From assembly GCA_963575745.1 (NCBI GenBank), contig CAUYUJ010022526.1, positions 568,208 through 632,207 of the forward strand: a stretch of DNA of 64,000 nt, in the 5' to 3' direction. Position numbers and translations under genes: made by a program. Shown here in pieces: positions 1 to 10,516 of this stretch (position 1 is its first letter; each line of letters opens with the position of its first letter). Under the pieces are notes generated by a model, which made no database searches, was not told the DNA's origin, and worked only from the letters and a program-made list of their open reading frames with translations. The DNA is from Prorocentrum cordatum. Lineage: Eukaryota > Sar > Dinophyceae > Prorocentrales > Prorocentraceae.

Positions 1-99
1 AGGGACCCTGTTGGCCTATTTTGGAGCCCTCTTGGGACCGTCCCGCGGCACTCCCGGGCCGTTGCTATGATTTTTGGAGCCTTCGTGGATCGCCTGAAA

Positions 100-555
100 G
101 CCGTCGTGGGACCTTTTTGGGAGCCTCTTGGGCTGCGGAGGGTCGATCTTGTAGGATTCTTGGGCCGTCGTGGACCGCGTGGAAGCCCAACATTCGAATG
201 TGCTGAAAATATACGTTGTCTCTATGGAATGGGACGATTTTTGCTCCTGGAGGGCCTTCGTGGGGCGCCTCGTAGTATTTTTCAAGAGTCTTGGGGGCTG
301 ACGGGGCCTTCTGGAGGCAATATTCCGCGTTTTGGAACGATCCTTCGTCGAGTCGTAGCTCTCTTGGACTGTTCCTGGACCCTTGTGAATCTTTTTTGGC
401 CAGTTTTGAGGCCTCCTGAAGCTCCAAGTGTGCGGCCGGCACCTTTGCCCCCCCCCCCCCCTCCAAACCGACCAGACCGGGCCCCCGGGGGAGGGGTTTG
501 GGGAGGGGGAAGCATCTCACACGCCGTGACCCCAAAGGGCCGGCGGATTTTCCAG
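100..555. repeat. Dispersed repeat R, copy 1
   Basis: This stretch matches 32465-32925 in the same orientation over roughly 450 bases. Shared landmarks are a GCGGCCGGCACC block followed by a C-run at 432, an AGCATCTCACACGCCGTGACC block near 509, and a 'GGAGGGCCTT' block near 248. Much of it is a degenerate TTGGGGCC-like composition. No coding signal was recognised. Confidence 0.75.
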
Positions 556-1028
556 TCGAATCTACGATGACATGTCGTTCTTGTCATCGACTCCTCGGTG
601 TCCTCGCCGTCCTTTTCTTCTTCGCCCAATACGCCCATTAGACTACAGCGGCGCTTCCCGTTCTTGCCCGATCAGGTTTTCCAGTCGAATCTACGATCGA
701 TACGATGATTGACTCGTAGGTATACGAGCTTTCTACGTGTTCTTCGTAGATCCGACGACAAAATCAGTTTTGGTAGATCAACTCTGTAGTCGATCTCCTT
801 CTCGATCCTCCCTCCTCTTCGTCCTCCATCCTCCTGCATCCTCTCGCTCCTCCCGTTCCCCCTCCTCCCGTCTCTTTACTTTAAACGGAGAAGGTTAAAG
901 GCGAGGTATAAATCGAGCATGTACCGCTGCCGTGCCTGGCTCAAGCCGGGCCCGGCCAAATATGTGATTGTGCCTCACCGAGGCGCACGACTTGTATCTG
1001 AGATCGGAAAATACCTTTTCCATTGACG
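556..1028. other. Leader region before the Gag-like ORF; no gene seen
   Basis: Pyrimidine-rich DNA with TCC-type runs at about 800-870. No LTR end, tRNA primer-binding site or DinoSL sequence was recognised before the ATG at 1029. A TATAAAT string at 905 exists, but TATA boxes are not typical dinoflagellate promoters, so I give it no role. Confidence 0.4.
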
Positions 1029-4000
1029 ATGCCCATCCTATCCTTTACTCCAGATCCCATGCTTCGTCTTGCTCTCGTGCTCATGCGATATGAGCCAAAG
1101 CCTGGGATATGGCAACGCTTAAAGCGTAACACATACCTAAGCTTACCAGCTTGTTTTCGACTTGGTAGCGGAGCTGGCTACACTCTCGTGTGGCTGGTTC
1201 TCGCTCTGATTCCAGTAATCCACGGCACAACTTGGTGGACTACTACTACGGTGGAATACCATGTTGCGCCGGCTCTGCGAGGAGCGGAGCCAGTCCGCGA
1301 TCGAGCTAGCGGGGCAACCCGCGAACTCGAGACGCTCTCTCCTACATCACTGCGCTACTTCACTCCCCACTTCCACCAGATGCCAATCGGCAACTCGATC
1401 GAGAACGTGGTCACCCTGCGGGGCTACCCGCAGCGGGGCCACCTGCATCCCGTGCCAGTCAGGCGCCTCACGGCTATTACGCCAGAGCCTGACAAACCAC
1501 AGCCTAAACCAATCACCGAAGCCGAAATGCACATGCACTGGATTAAGATAACTATCTTCGGCATTCTGTGGGTAATAATGGGATGTGCTGTGGGATACAT
1601 GCGGCAGGGGATGGACGACACGCGTACTACTGGCCCTTCATGGGACCCTGCCGGTACTACGCCTTTTCGCGGATACGTTCGCGAAGTACATGCATGGATA
1701 AACGTAACGAGCGGCAATATGACGCCACCACAACAAGCTGCAGCACTACAACGAGGCCTTCAAGGTCTTGCTCGTCGTATCGCCATGCAGGTCCCCTCCC
1801 AGATCATCAACTATGGTGTAACTGTCAATGGACAGCCAACGGATGCAGTAACATATATACTGTACCTACTGAGCACCAAATTTGAAAATCTGGAAGATGA
1901 GCGCCAGCTCAACTCTGGCACTGCCCTTATCGACTTCCGCGTCGAAAGGGGCGAGCGAATCGACTCAGTATTAGCTCGATTCGAGATGGCCCGTGACGAG
2001 GCTAACTCTGTTGGCTTTGTCATCCCCAACTTTCTGATCCTAACGCTGATTCTCTTCAGAGCGTTAGGCGTTGGCGCGTCACGAGCCCAACACCTGCTGG
2101 AGCCTTTTAATCATCAGATGCCCAGAACACAAGCAGACTATGACAGGCTGCTGACCAGGATGAGGAACTACGGACATGTTGCCGAGCGTTCTCCTGGCAA
2201 CATTGCGGGTATCTTCACAGGGCACCACTCACATGCAGGTGTCTACGCCACGACTGCGGGGTCACCCGCTGGTCCTGGCGAGCCAAGTCCCTGGGATGAT
2301 CCAGCCGATATGCCCAACGAGGCCACTGCCTTCTTAGGGCAGACCGGCCAGGCATCGGCAGAGGCAGCTGAGGCGAACGCCTGGTCGAACTACTCGCCAG
2401 GCGCCGCTTACACTGCAAGCCCGCCCTCGGGCACAACCCTCTGGGGCCAAGCGGAGTCATCCGCTCAAGGGTCTCAGCCACCCTCACCGTATGAATCTGG
2501 CACTGACACAGACACCTCATCTGACGATGAGCACAATGGCATAGTCTCTGCTGGTAATGACTATCCAGCGGATGACACTCACCTTTCTGAACAACAAAGA
2601 GCGGAAGCCGCTTTTATGGCTTATCGCAAATCAAAACGCCGTTGGAGGCGCTTTATGAAGAAACCAGTCAGAAAAGTGAGACGTGCAGTTCGCCGACATT
2701 TCAAACGATATGGAAAGGGTCGTGGCAAAGGGGGTCGCAGACGCCGTATGCATGGTAGGGGTATTACTGCTTTCCTCACGTCCTTAACTGATATAGTCTT
2801 TGAGGAAGTTCTTATCGGAGGCAAAGGTCGAGGTCACAGGCGGACCTCCGGTAAGGGAAAAGGGCGGAGGGGCAACCCTAGGGACGCTTCTGGTAATACT
2901 ATGAAGTGTCATACATGCGGCAGCACAGAGCACTTGCGCGATCAATGCCCGAAAGGGAAAGGAAAGGGATCCGTACATTTGGCTCATAATTCTTTTATGG
3001 ATGACATAGACTACATTGACTACGAGTTTTACGTCAATCCAGAAGCGGCTCCCGCCGCGGGCTCCTCCACGTACTACGTGATGGCCCGATACGCTGAAGT
3101 GACCGTAGCCCTGGAAGACTACGCAGTGACCCTCTTCGACGAGTTCCACGGCTGGGACGAAGTCGACGAGGTCGCGTTCAATGCTTGGTTCGGTCTTCCA
3201 GCGGGGCCACCCGCCGACGACGAGATCTCCGAAGCTGAGACCGTCCCGGCGACCGAGGAAGAGCTCACCGCCGCGCTGGCACCGCAGGTGATTGGCATGC
3301 CGTTGCTGCCAGATCTTCCGCGAGCTGGCTCGGGAGCGGGAGACGCTGATGACGAAATGCGGGGCCATCCCGCGTATTCTGACTCCGAAGAGGCCGAAGA
3401 GGACTATAAGGACATGCTCCAAGAGCAGGTCGCAGAAGCAATCTGGCTCCTGAGTGCGCCAGCACATCAGCAGATAATGAACGACCTGCTGTCGCGCCCA
3501 GGGGCCGCACGGCTGCGTCCATACCTGGATTCGGACATGTCGGCACCTCAGATGCTGACAGCACTCCAGGCTCTAGCGGGGTCACCCGCCGAAGTGACGC
3601 CAGCCGCAGCAGCGGGGCCACCCGCTTGGTCTATGGATGTATTTATGCAGGGCTGCGACCAGATGGACCTCAACGACCTCACGATGGAGCAGCTAAGCGA
3701 CATCGGGTACTTCCGAAGCCCGTATCAGCACGTATTCATGGTCCAGGACAGCTCAGAGGACTCGGAGGACATGCGCTATGCCAAGAGGGACAGACGACCA
3801 TCGCCTCCCCGAGACTCAGAGCATGACGATCAAAGGCCCATGGAACGTGGTAGTGCGTCAGCGGGGCCAGCCCGCAGGAGGAGCCGTTCAGCTCCCCGAC
3901 GCCCTACACATGATGCATCGGGCTACCCGTGCAGTACGGAGCACTCCGTAGGTGTATCCGCTCAGTACGTGCCGGATTGGTACATCAATTGGTACCCCGG

Positions 4001-7000
4001 CTACTCGATGGACGTGATCCGCCACTGGTATTCTAAGGAATACTGCACCAAAAGGGACGAAACTGGCATGATAATACGTACCAAGGGTGGCAAGACCAAA
4101 ACGCCAGAGGTTTGGGACAAAAGGGCTAAGAAACAGGAGATCATCAAAGATCGCAAGACATACAGAAAACAAGTATGTCAGTGCGAGCCCTTCAAAGGTC
4201 ACATGCGCAGTTGTCCAATGGACCGCCCCTCCAGGAGTCCTCATCACGGTGAGACCCCGTGGAATTGGTCTCATGGAGATGACGCTGGCAACGTCCATGA
4301 TCCTAACAAGGAGGTCCCTGGAGGAGGAAAGCGCATCGCAGAAGCCGATCGCGTCCCTATGACCGAAGAGGTTGCCAACACTGTCAGGGAAAATTGGGTA
4401 CAGCTTCCCAATGACCATCGCCTCAAGGAATGGAACCGCCGATTCCATAAAGAGGCGGGGTCACCCGCAGGATCCAGCAAAGAAGCGGGGTCACCCGCAG
4501 ACGCGGCGCCAGCCGCTGGGTCCGCGGACGAAGATTGGATAGCTGTTGCATCTGTTGCCGGGTCCGCCGCCGGCACTGACCACACCGAACTGAATGAAGA
4601 ATGGGCGGCGGAAGACGGCTCAGAGAACCCATTCCCTGATGGATGCGCCTGTTGGTACTGCAGCTCCTCGGCGCAGAAGTGGCTCTGCACGAGGGTAATT
4701 CACCGCCACGAAAATGGCAAGTACAAGCTGGCCATAAAAGGCACTGCCGACATCGACCATATGAGGCAGATCATCCATGATCATGGCCAGCCAGAAGGCC
4801 CTCCTAAGGACCCTCCTGGTCCACAACCAGGCAAGGGCAGCAGACCGCCTCCAAGACCTGAAGCCGACTCCTCGTCTTCACCGACTCCTGCGAAGAGGCA
4901 CCCGTCCAGGAGCCCCGAAGGCACACAGGGGCGGGCGAAGGCCAGAGGGATCGCCAAGACGGACGACCTTGAGCTCGAAGATCCTCCCGGTCTGTCCGTG
5001 TCGGAGAGGAGGAAGGCTTTTGCTGGACCATCGACCCCGATGCCACCGGCTGCCCAAGGCGATGTCAAGGACGAAGCTCGCAATCAGCCTAAGGCAGCCT
5101 TCCGAGGTGACTGGGCTCCAACTCTGCATCAGCCGCGCCTTGCACCACGACCAGGTTCGGCACGAATGAAAGCGCAGCCGAAGCCCGAAGCTGGGATGAG
5201 GTCGGTGCGGGCAGAAGCAGCCGCCAAAGCTAAGGGGGACAAGGGCTCTGCGGGGCCACCCGCTAAAGCGGCGCCAGCTGCAGCAGCGGGGACACCCGCA
5301 GAAAGCACTCTTTCAAGAGAAGAACGCTTCAGAGCCCTCAATGAATTTGGCGACCGACAGAAACTAGCCGACGATGCAGTGGCTGACCAAGGTCACCCGC
5401 ACCCTGGCGCGGAGTCATCCGCTGGAGCTGCCTCGTCAGCCGCAGGTTCTGCAGGGCCACCCATTAAAGCGGCGCCAGCTGCATTAGCGGGGCCACCCGT
5501 TAAAGCGCCGCCAGCTGCGTTAGCGGGGCCGCCCGCGCGCTGGCAGCCAGTAATGTCTGTTCTTAGGAACATCCCTCTGGGAGCCATGGAATATTGGCAA
5601 GGCATTGAAGGCAAAGGCCCGAAGCGCACCATAAACCCACGAGTCACTCGAGACGATACGGACCGATTCGAGGTCATTAATTGCCCTGATCGTCGTAACT
5701 TCGAGTGCCGCAACGACTGGGAACGTGAACAACAAACCGTGGGAAATATGTTGCGAGACAGGCCGCCATTGCGCGTCGCGCAGCATAAGGCAGAGCTCAT
5801 GAAGGTCATGGAGAGGTTCGGCATGGATCCGACTCTGCCGCGCGATGGGCAAATGACCAAGGTGTCAACATGGTTCTCTACAGCCCTACGCCATAGTCCG
5901 TATTGGAAGGACGGATTCAGCCGACACTTCGAAAAGATTAGCACTTTCGACCCATACGATGGCTGGGTTGTTGTTGACGATTTGCTGACAAACTGGACTG
6001 AAAATGATCAGTGGAAAGGCTATCGTGAAATGCACGAGGTGCTGATCAAGGGCAGGCCCCACACGTCATACGTGTATTGGGTGCTGCTAAACTGCTGTGA
6101 GATGAATGACCATCACGGCATGCAGAAGGGCAGGCTCCAGATGAAGTGCGTTGAGGACAGCATGCTGCTGCCTCCCAGGTTTCGACCAAAGGCACGCAGG
6201 CCACAGTACTTCATCAGAGCCACGAACGGCCACAGCAGTCCAGGCATCCACTGTCCCGAGTCGCTTTATAAGCCGATCACAACATGGATGAAAGAACCAG
6301 ACGACCCAGTAAATTTCATCCACGGGACACAGTGGGAGTATGTCAAGGACATCCTTGCTAATGGCCTTTCATGCCTCGCACAGGACAACCCTAAAAGGAA
6401 GGGGGGGCGCCAATTTGTACACGGCTGCCCCTACCTCCCGGGCGACCCGGGGATTCAATCGGGCATCCGTCCTGACTCGGAGGTGCTCATATTCTGCAGC
6501 ATCAACAAGATGCTGTCCAGTGGCTTTTCCCTATGGAGGTCAGCAAATGACATTGTCATGACACGGGGCCACGACGGCCGTATACCGCCCGATCATATCC
6601 TCCAGATTGTGAGCATTGCGAAATATCGGGTCGGTGAAGCCTGGAGCAATCCGCTGGCTTATGACAAGTCGCGGAGGCGGGGCCAACCCGCGGACAGGAT
6701 TCGCACCGATGACTACTTGCCACTTAAATTATGTGACAGAACTCTGGGTGTAATGGAAGATCACGCCATGTACCTAAAGGGCTGGTCTAAGACGGACGGT
6801 CGTCCATTCAACTTGATCATGACCGAGCAAGATGTTGCTCCACGACCGTACGACACACAGACAGTCCTCATGATAAATGCCCAGGAAGACGAGGTCATGC
6901 CTGAGGCGGGGCCACCCGCAGGTGCGGGGACACCCGCGGCAGACACCTCGGAAGGTTCATGGCAACAAGTGGTCACACCAGTAGCAACGGTAGCATCTCG

Positions 7001-7050
7001 TGTGTTGGACGGGATCTGCAGTCATTGGGCCAGCACTCAACTGCGGGGGT
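1029..7050 (+). CDS. Gag-like polyprotein with CCHC knuckle and Tpt1/KptA domain
   Basis: One open frame of about 2007 codons. I start at ATG 1029, the first ATG of the frame. In order: hydrophobic segments at residues ~51-68 and ~171-191; a Gag-like helical region at ~200-400; a basic region and a C-X2-C-X4-H-X4-C zinc knuckle at 627-640; a long acidic, Pro/Ala-rich linker; then residues ~1605-1875, which resemble Tpt1/KptA RNA 2'-phosphotransferase. Visible Tpt1 landmarks are LRH (R1621, H1622), GWVVVDDLL, IRATNGHS (R1730), HGT (1765) and GRQFVH (R1794). In the known family these Arg-His-Arg-Arg positions are catalytic; the reaction removes a 2'-phosphate from RNA with NAD+. The TGA at 7050 appears to be split by an intron, leaving T7050 as the last exon base. 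The domain call is firm by motif; activity and role are inferred. Confidence 0.8.
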
Positions 7051-7336
7051 GAGGGAGGGATGTGGGGACTTGCGCCGGGGGGTGGGTACGGGGGGGGGGG
7101 GGTGGTTGTGGTTCGGTGTGGGGGGGGTGTGTTTTTATTTCGGTGTGGTGTGGGGGGGGGTTGGGGGGGGGGGTGGTGTTTTTATTGATTTGCTTTTTTT
7201 TTTTTTGTTTATTTTTTATGGTTTTTGTGTTTTTTTTTGTTTTTATTTTTTTGTTACGTTATTTATTTTTTTTTTTTTTTATTTTTTATTATTTTTTTTC
7301 CTCGTTTTTTGATTTTTTTTTACTACTTGACACCAG
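7051..7336 (+). other. Putative GA-AG intron made of G and T tracts
   Basis: The upstream frame meets TGA at 7050-7052 and the downstream frame differs. The intervening DNA is G-runs then T-runs, ending in a T-tract and ACACCAG. Ending exon 1 at T7050 and restarting at 7337 joins the frames (codon T+CC) and removes the stop. The intron would begin GAGGGA; the nearby GT at 7049 does not restore the frame. Non-GT donors are reported for dinoflagellates. The homopolymers may be misassembled, but the exon-exon phase does not depend on intron length. Confidence 0.5.
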
Positions 7337-8237
7337 CCGACGTTTCTGGACTGACCGATCAGCTATATCGTGCTGACCCGTGGGCAGTGCATACAGGTAT
7401 CCAAGACGCACAGCAGAGGAACCTGCGCACTCCTGCGGGGCCACCAGGCGCCCTAGGACCACAACCACAACGCCCTCCGCAGCAGGCTGGAGGTGCGAGG
7501 TTTGCCCCTATGGGCGGCTCAGATGGTGGCTCGCCGTTTCGGACTCCGCCGTCTGAAACGAGCGAGAATAGTTTGTGGCAAAGACTCCAGGCGATTCGCG
7601 GGAATCCGGCGCTCGCAGCAGCACTCCAGGCGACCACTCCCTTTGGCACTCCGAGGGGTAGTGAAGGAGGAGTGGCTGCGGGGACACCCGCCGAGCGAAC
7701 GCCTGCGGAGCCACCCGCGCACGCGGGGCCACCCGCTGACGGACAGCAAGGTTCAGACTACGAACGTAGGGCAGCCAACTTAAGAGCACAGGCTACCTTT
7801 CTGCAGCAACAAGCTGATAGAGTGCCCAGCCTGTTGCGGAACCGCAACATAGATGTTACGAATCATGGCGACTTTCTGCCTCTCTGGAGCTGGACTTCTG
7901 AAGATGCTCCAAATGCTGATCCCACGAATCCATATCGACAGGTGTTTATTCCAGGAATAGCATCACACCCAATATATGGATGGGACAATCATGGACCAGC
8001 AGAGGCACAGGCCATGGACGCGCCGATGTACCAGGAGTACTACGCGCAGATGAATAACACTCCTATGATTGCGGGGCCACCTGCGAACGAATACACTCGG
8101 AATCTTGCCAATGAGATGTTTCGTTTGCAGTTTACACGAGCGGTCGATGCGCAGTCTATGCCGCACTACGCCTACATGCCCACGCCGACGGACCCCGAGA
8201 CCGTAGTTCAGCCAGCTGGTCTCGCGGTGCAGCCGCT
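7337..8237 (+). CDS. Middle segment of the retroelement polyprotein (frame 2 of 4)
   Basis: Continues the 1029 unit after the putative intron. The encoded protein is rich in Gln, Pro and Ala and carries hairpin-encoded AGTPA and AGPPA linkers at 7678-7736 and 8071. No enzymatic domain was recognised; a region with many aromatic residues near 7870-8060 may be structural. Coding sense leaves this frame between about 8200 and 8250 and resumes one base back. No X-XXY-YYZ slippery heptamer is visible there, so a one-base deletion or sequence error is the simplest reading. The frame itself stays open to 8571, which is a shadow of the next segment. Confidence 0.6.
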
Positions 8238-9820
8238 ATGGGCAGCATGCCAGACTACATCCGCGACGTGCACAACACGCAGCAAGCGATACTGGCATCT
8301 AGGCAGCAGGCTCGGGACAACACCAGGCTGCGCCAACAGCGCGCGATCCAGAGAAGGATTGAGCGTGAGACCCAAGCGGGGACACCCGCAGACGCGGTGC
8401 CACCCGCTGAACGGCCAGATAGACGGCCGCCACCGACGCCATATCGGGAGGGCGAAACCACTTTCGAGCGCCAAGCTCGGACTCGCCCAGACGTGCCTGC
8501 TCCAGTCATTTCAGACTACAACTTCACACAGTGCCCAATCTGTATGGACAACTACGAGATGGGCACTATAGTGTGGAGACTGGCGTGTGGGCACTTCTTC
8601 CACGATATATGCTGGGATCGTGTTGCACAGCAGCACGTCCGCAATCAGCGACCAGGTGCGCCGAACGAGGCCCCCTGCGCTGTGTGTCGTGGGCCGGGCA
8701 TAGTTATCGCACACTTCCCGCGTGCTGGACAGCGCGACGCTGAATCGGAACAAGCGCGCCAGCAGGAAAGGTACGTGGCAGATGCCCGGGAAATGCGTCG
8801 GCTACGTGAAGCAGTGGAGGCACTGGAGGCTCGAGCCGCACAATCGGCGGAGCCATCCGCACGTGCCCCAGCTGCACAGGCATACCCCTGGCCAGCGCCA
8901 GAGCAAGGCATCCAGATGCCAATCCTGCCTAAGCTTCGAGCACAGGAGCCCCCAGCTGCGGGGCCACCCGCTGAAGCGGCTCCCGCCGCCAAAGCGGGGC
9001 CACCCGCAAATGGGCCTCCAAATCCAGGCTTCCTGAGGGCAATGGAGGCCAACATCAGGCGGAGTGGCAGGAGCGGAGGCGGGACTCGAAGGCCATCTGG
9101 ATCAACCAGGACCTCGCGCGTGGCAAGCCCGGTCAGCGCTAGGAGCCGGGCAAGCGCTGAGAGCGCGGAGGCAGCCCAGTTCCACACCACATTCATGATC
9201 GATACAGAGGGGCTGACCTATGCACGTGACGACACGGACACGCTGCCGCCAGGAGGTGAATGGATGTCCACACTATCTGCGAATTATTGGGTTCTTGTAC
9301 AGGAACCAATTACCGTGGAGGAGCGCCGCCAATATGAGCAGATGTGGTGCACCGAGCTAACCATGAGCCAATGGGTGCTTGAACAGCGCCTGTTGAAAGG
9401 TACACTCGGTTCGCAGATCACGTACCACACCAATGACCATGGTACAATGGCTCTGCCAGCGCGAAATGGGACATTCTTCCCTGACGAAGACGGTATGCCC
9501 TGCATCTCGTTCATGCTAGACATTGGGTCCAACGTGAACATCATTGGATCCAATACGGCACGAACCTTCCAGGAGATTATGGCCAGGTACAATCATAGAC
9601 CTGCCATATGCACCCTGAGCAAGACCCTCTACATCAATGGTGTTGGTGAGGGCGCTGCGATATGTCGGAAGATGGGCAACTTCAAGATCGGGGTACAATA
9701 CGCCAATGAGGCAAGCCCCCGTATCGAGGAGTATGCCTCCAACATCGCAGAAGGCTCGGGTGCCAATCTCCCGGCCATCTGGGGCCTAGGAGCCATGGAA
9801 GCACGTGACACGATCATCGT
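8238..9820 (+). CDS. RING-H2 finger plus retropepsin-like aspartic protease segment
   Basis: Frame 3 of the element. A RING-H2 finger lies at 8532-8687 with spacing C-X2-C-X14-C-X1-H-X2-H-X2-C-X22-C-X2-C; such fingers bind two Zn2+ and usually recruit E2 enzymes for ubiquitin transfer. After an Ala/Pro linker with hairpins at 8847 and 8958-9007, a retropepsin-like fold follows: the core reads FMLDIGSNVNIIG with the candidate catalytic Asp at 9519-9521, then GVGEGAA and a WGLGAM psi-loop-like block near 9780. In retroelements this protease matures Gag and Pol. DIGS differs from the usual DTGA or DSGS at the second residue. Coding sense leaves the frame between 9809 and 9872, again by -1. The ORF has ATG at 8238, but it is probably an internal part of the polyprotein. 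Confidence 0.7.
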
Positions 9821-10516
9821 GCTGAAGCAGGCTACCAGAAGGTTATCTTCCCCAGCGGTGACTACACCCTGAAGCTGGGAAGGGGCGCCAAGGTCCTGAA
9901 GGCGAAGAAAACTCCCTCGGGACATCTCGCGATTCCCTGCGGTTTGTATGACGGGGCTAAAAGCCAGACGGTCACAAACACCTTCACAATCCGCAGCAGT
10001 CGAGATGGCTATACCGAGACGGAGAACGAAGAGGACCCCGTCAGTGCGGGGCCACCCGCTGGAGCAAGTGCGGGGCCACCCGCCGAAGCAACAGCGGGGC
10101 CACCCGCGACGGGACAGTCCATGACCGTCACGACCGATACGTACATTGTCGAGCCGTACCTCGACAAGCAGCTCCTGGAAGACACGACCCGTTTGATCGT
10201 GGACAGGACGCTGAACAGCTGGTGGGAGGGCCAACAGTGTTCCGAAGGGACCTGGCCACATATGAAGGATGCCCTGAAGTCTAAGATATTCTGGGCAGTC
10301 CAGGAGGCGGTGAATAAATGGACACCTGAGGACCAAGCGGGGCCACCCGCGTCACCGCCACCACTACCAAGCTACACGGGCGGAGGTTCGTCGGACTCTG
10401 CGGGGCCAACCCGCGTGGAGATCGTGAGCGTAGCCGCACCGGCGACTCCTGCGGAGCCATCCGCTAACAGCATGCCCCCGAGTCAGACGGCAACGTGGTC
10501 ACGCGACCGCCGCTGA
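9821..10516 (+). CDS. C-terminal segment of the retroelement polyprotein
   Basis: Frame 4 starts mid-protein (AGYQKVIFPSGDYTLKL) and ends at TGA 10514-10516. The first part, with a PSGHLAIPC motif, resembles what follows the protease in dinoflagellate Gag-Pol-like proteins that I recall; this is memory, not a search. Hairpin linkers cluster at 10046, 10070, 10094, 10337, 10400 and 10451. No integrase or reverse transcriptase follows before the gap at 10700, so the unit is either truncated, non-autonomous, or continues across the gap. Confidence 0.55.
   Translation, partial: AEAGYQKVIFPSGDYTLKLGRGAKVLKAKKTPSGHLAIPCGLYDGAKSQTVTNTFTIRSSRDGYTETENEEDPVSAGPPAGASAGPPAEATAGPPATGQSMTVTTDTYIVEPYLDKQLLEDTTRLIVDRTLNSWWEGQQCSEGTWPHMKDALKSKIFWAVQEAVNKWTPEDQAGPPASPPPLPSYTGGGSSDSAGPTRVEIVSVAAPATPAEPSANSMPPSQTATWSRDRR

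Larger units (their letters stand above)
1284..10464. repeat. Family of ~40 dispersed 14-15 nt hairpins
   Basis: Consensus is GCGGN, a four- or five-base loop (usually GNNA: GCCA, GTCA, GACA, GCAA, GCTA), then N'CCGC. Starts: 1284, 1309, 1418, 1433, 2256, 2451, 3045, 3201, 3359, 3576, 3612, 3861, 4455, 4485, 4503, 5250, 5268, 5286, 5409, 5469, 5487, 5523, 6677, 6906, 6924, 7678, 7705, 7723, 8071, 8376, 8394, 8847, 8958, 8976, 8994, 10046, 10070, 10094, 10337, 10400, 10451. The fifth stem pair covaries: GCGGG/CCCGC, GCGGA/TCCGC, GCGGC/GCCGC. Most copies encode AGPPA, AGSPA or AGTPA, but others sit in the other two codon phases (RGYPQ at 1418, SGATR at 1309, RRGQPA at 6677). I saw only one imperfect look-alike (30318) in the other 53 kb. 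Confidence 0.85.

Noticed and set aside
903-920. TATA-box promoter before the Gag ORF
   Set aside because: A single TATAAAT match in a group that generally lacks TATA promoters; no other promoter feature.
8200-9872. Programmed -1 frameshifting at the two frame changes
   Set aside because: No X-XXY-YYZ heptamer or clear downstream pseudoknot in either overlap; simple deletions fit better. Kept only as a low-interest observation.
1284-10464. Bacterial REP/BIME or CRISPR-type repeats
   Set aside because: The hairpins are 14-15 nt, lie inside eukaryotic retroelement ORFs, and have no regular spacers or cas genes.
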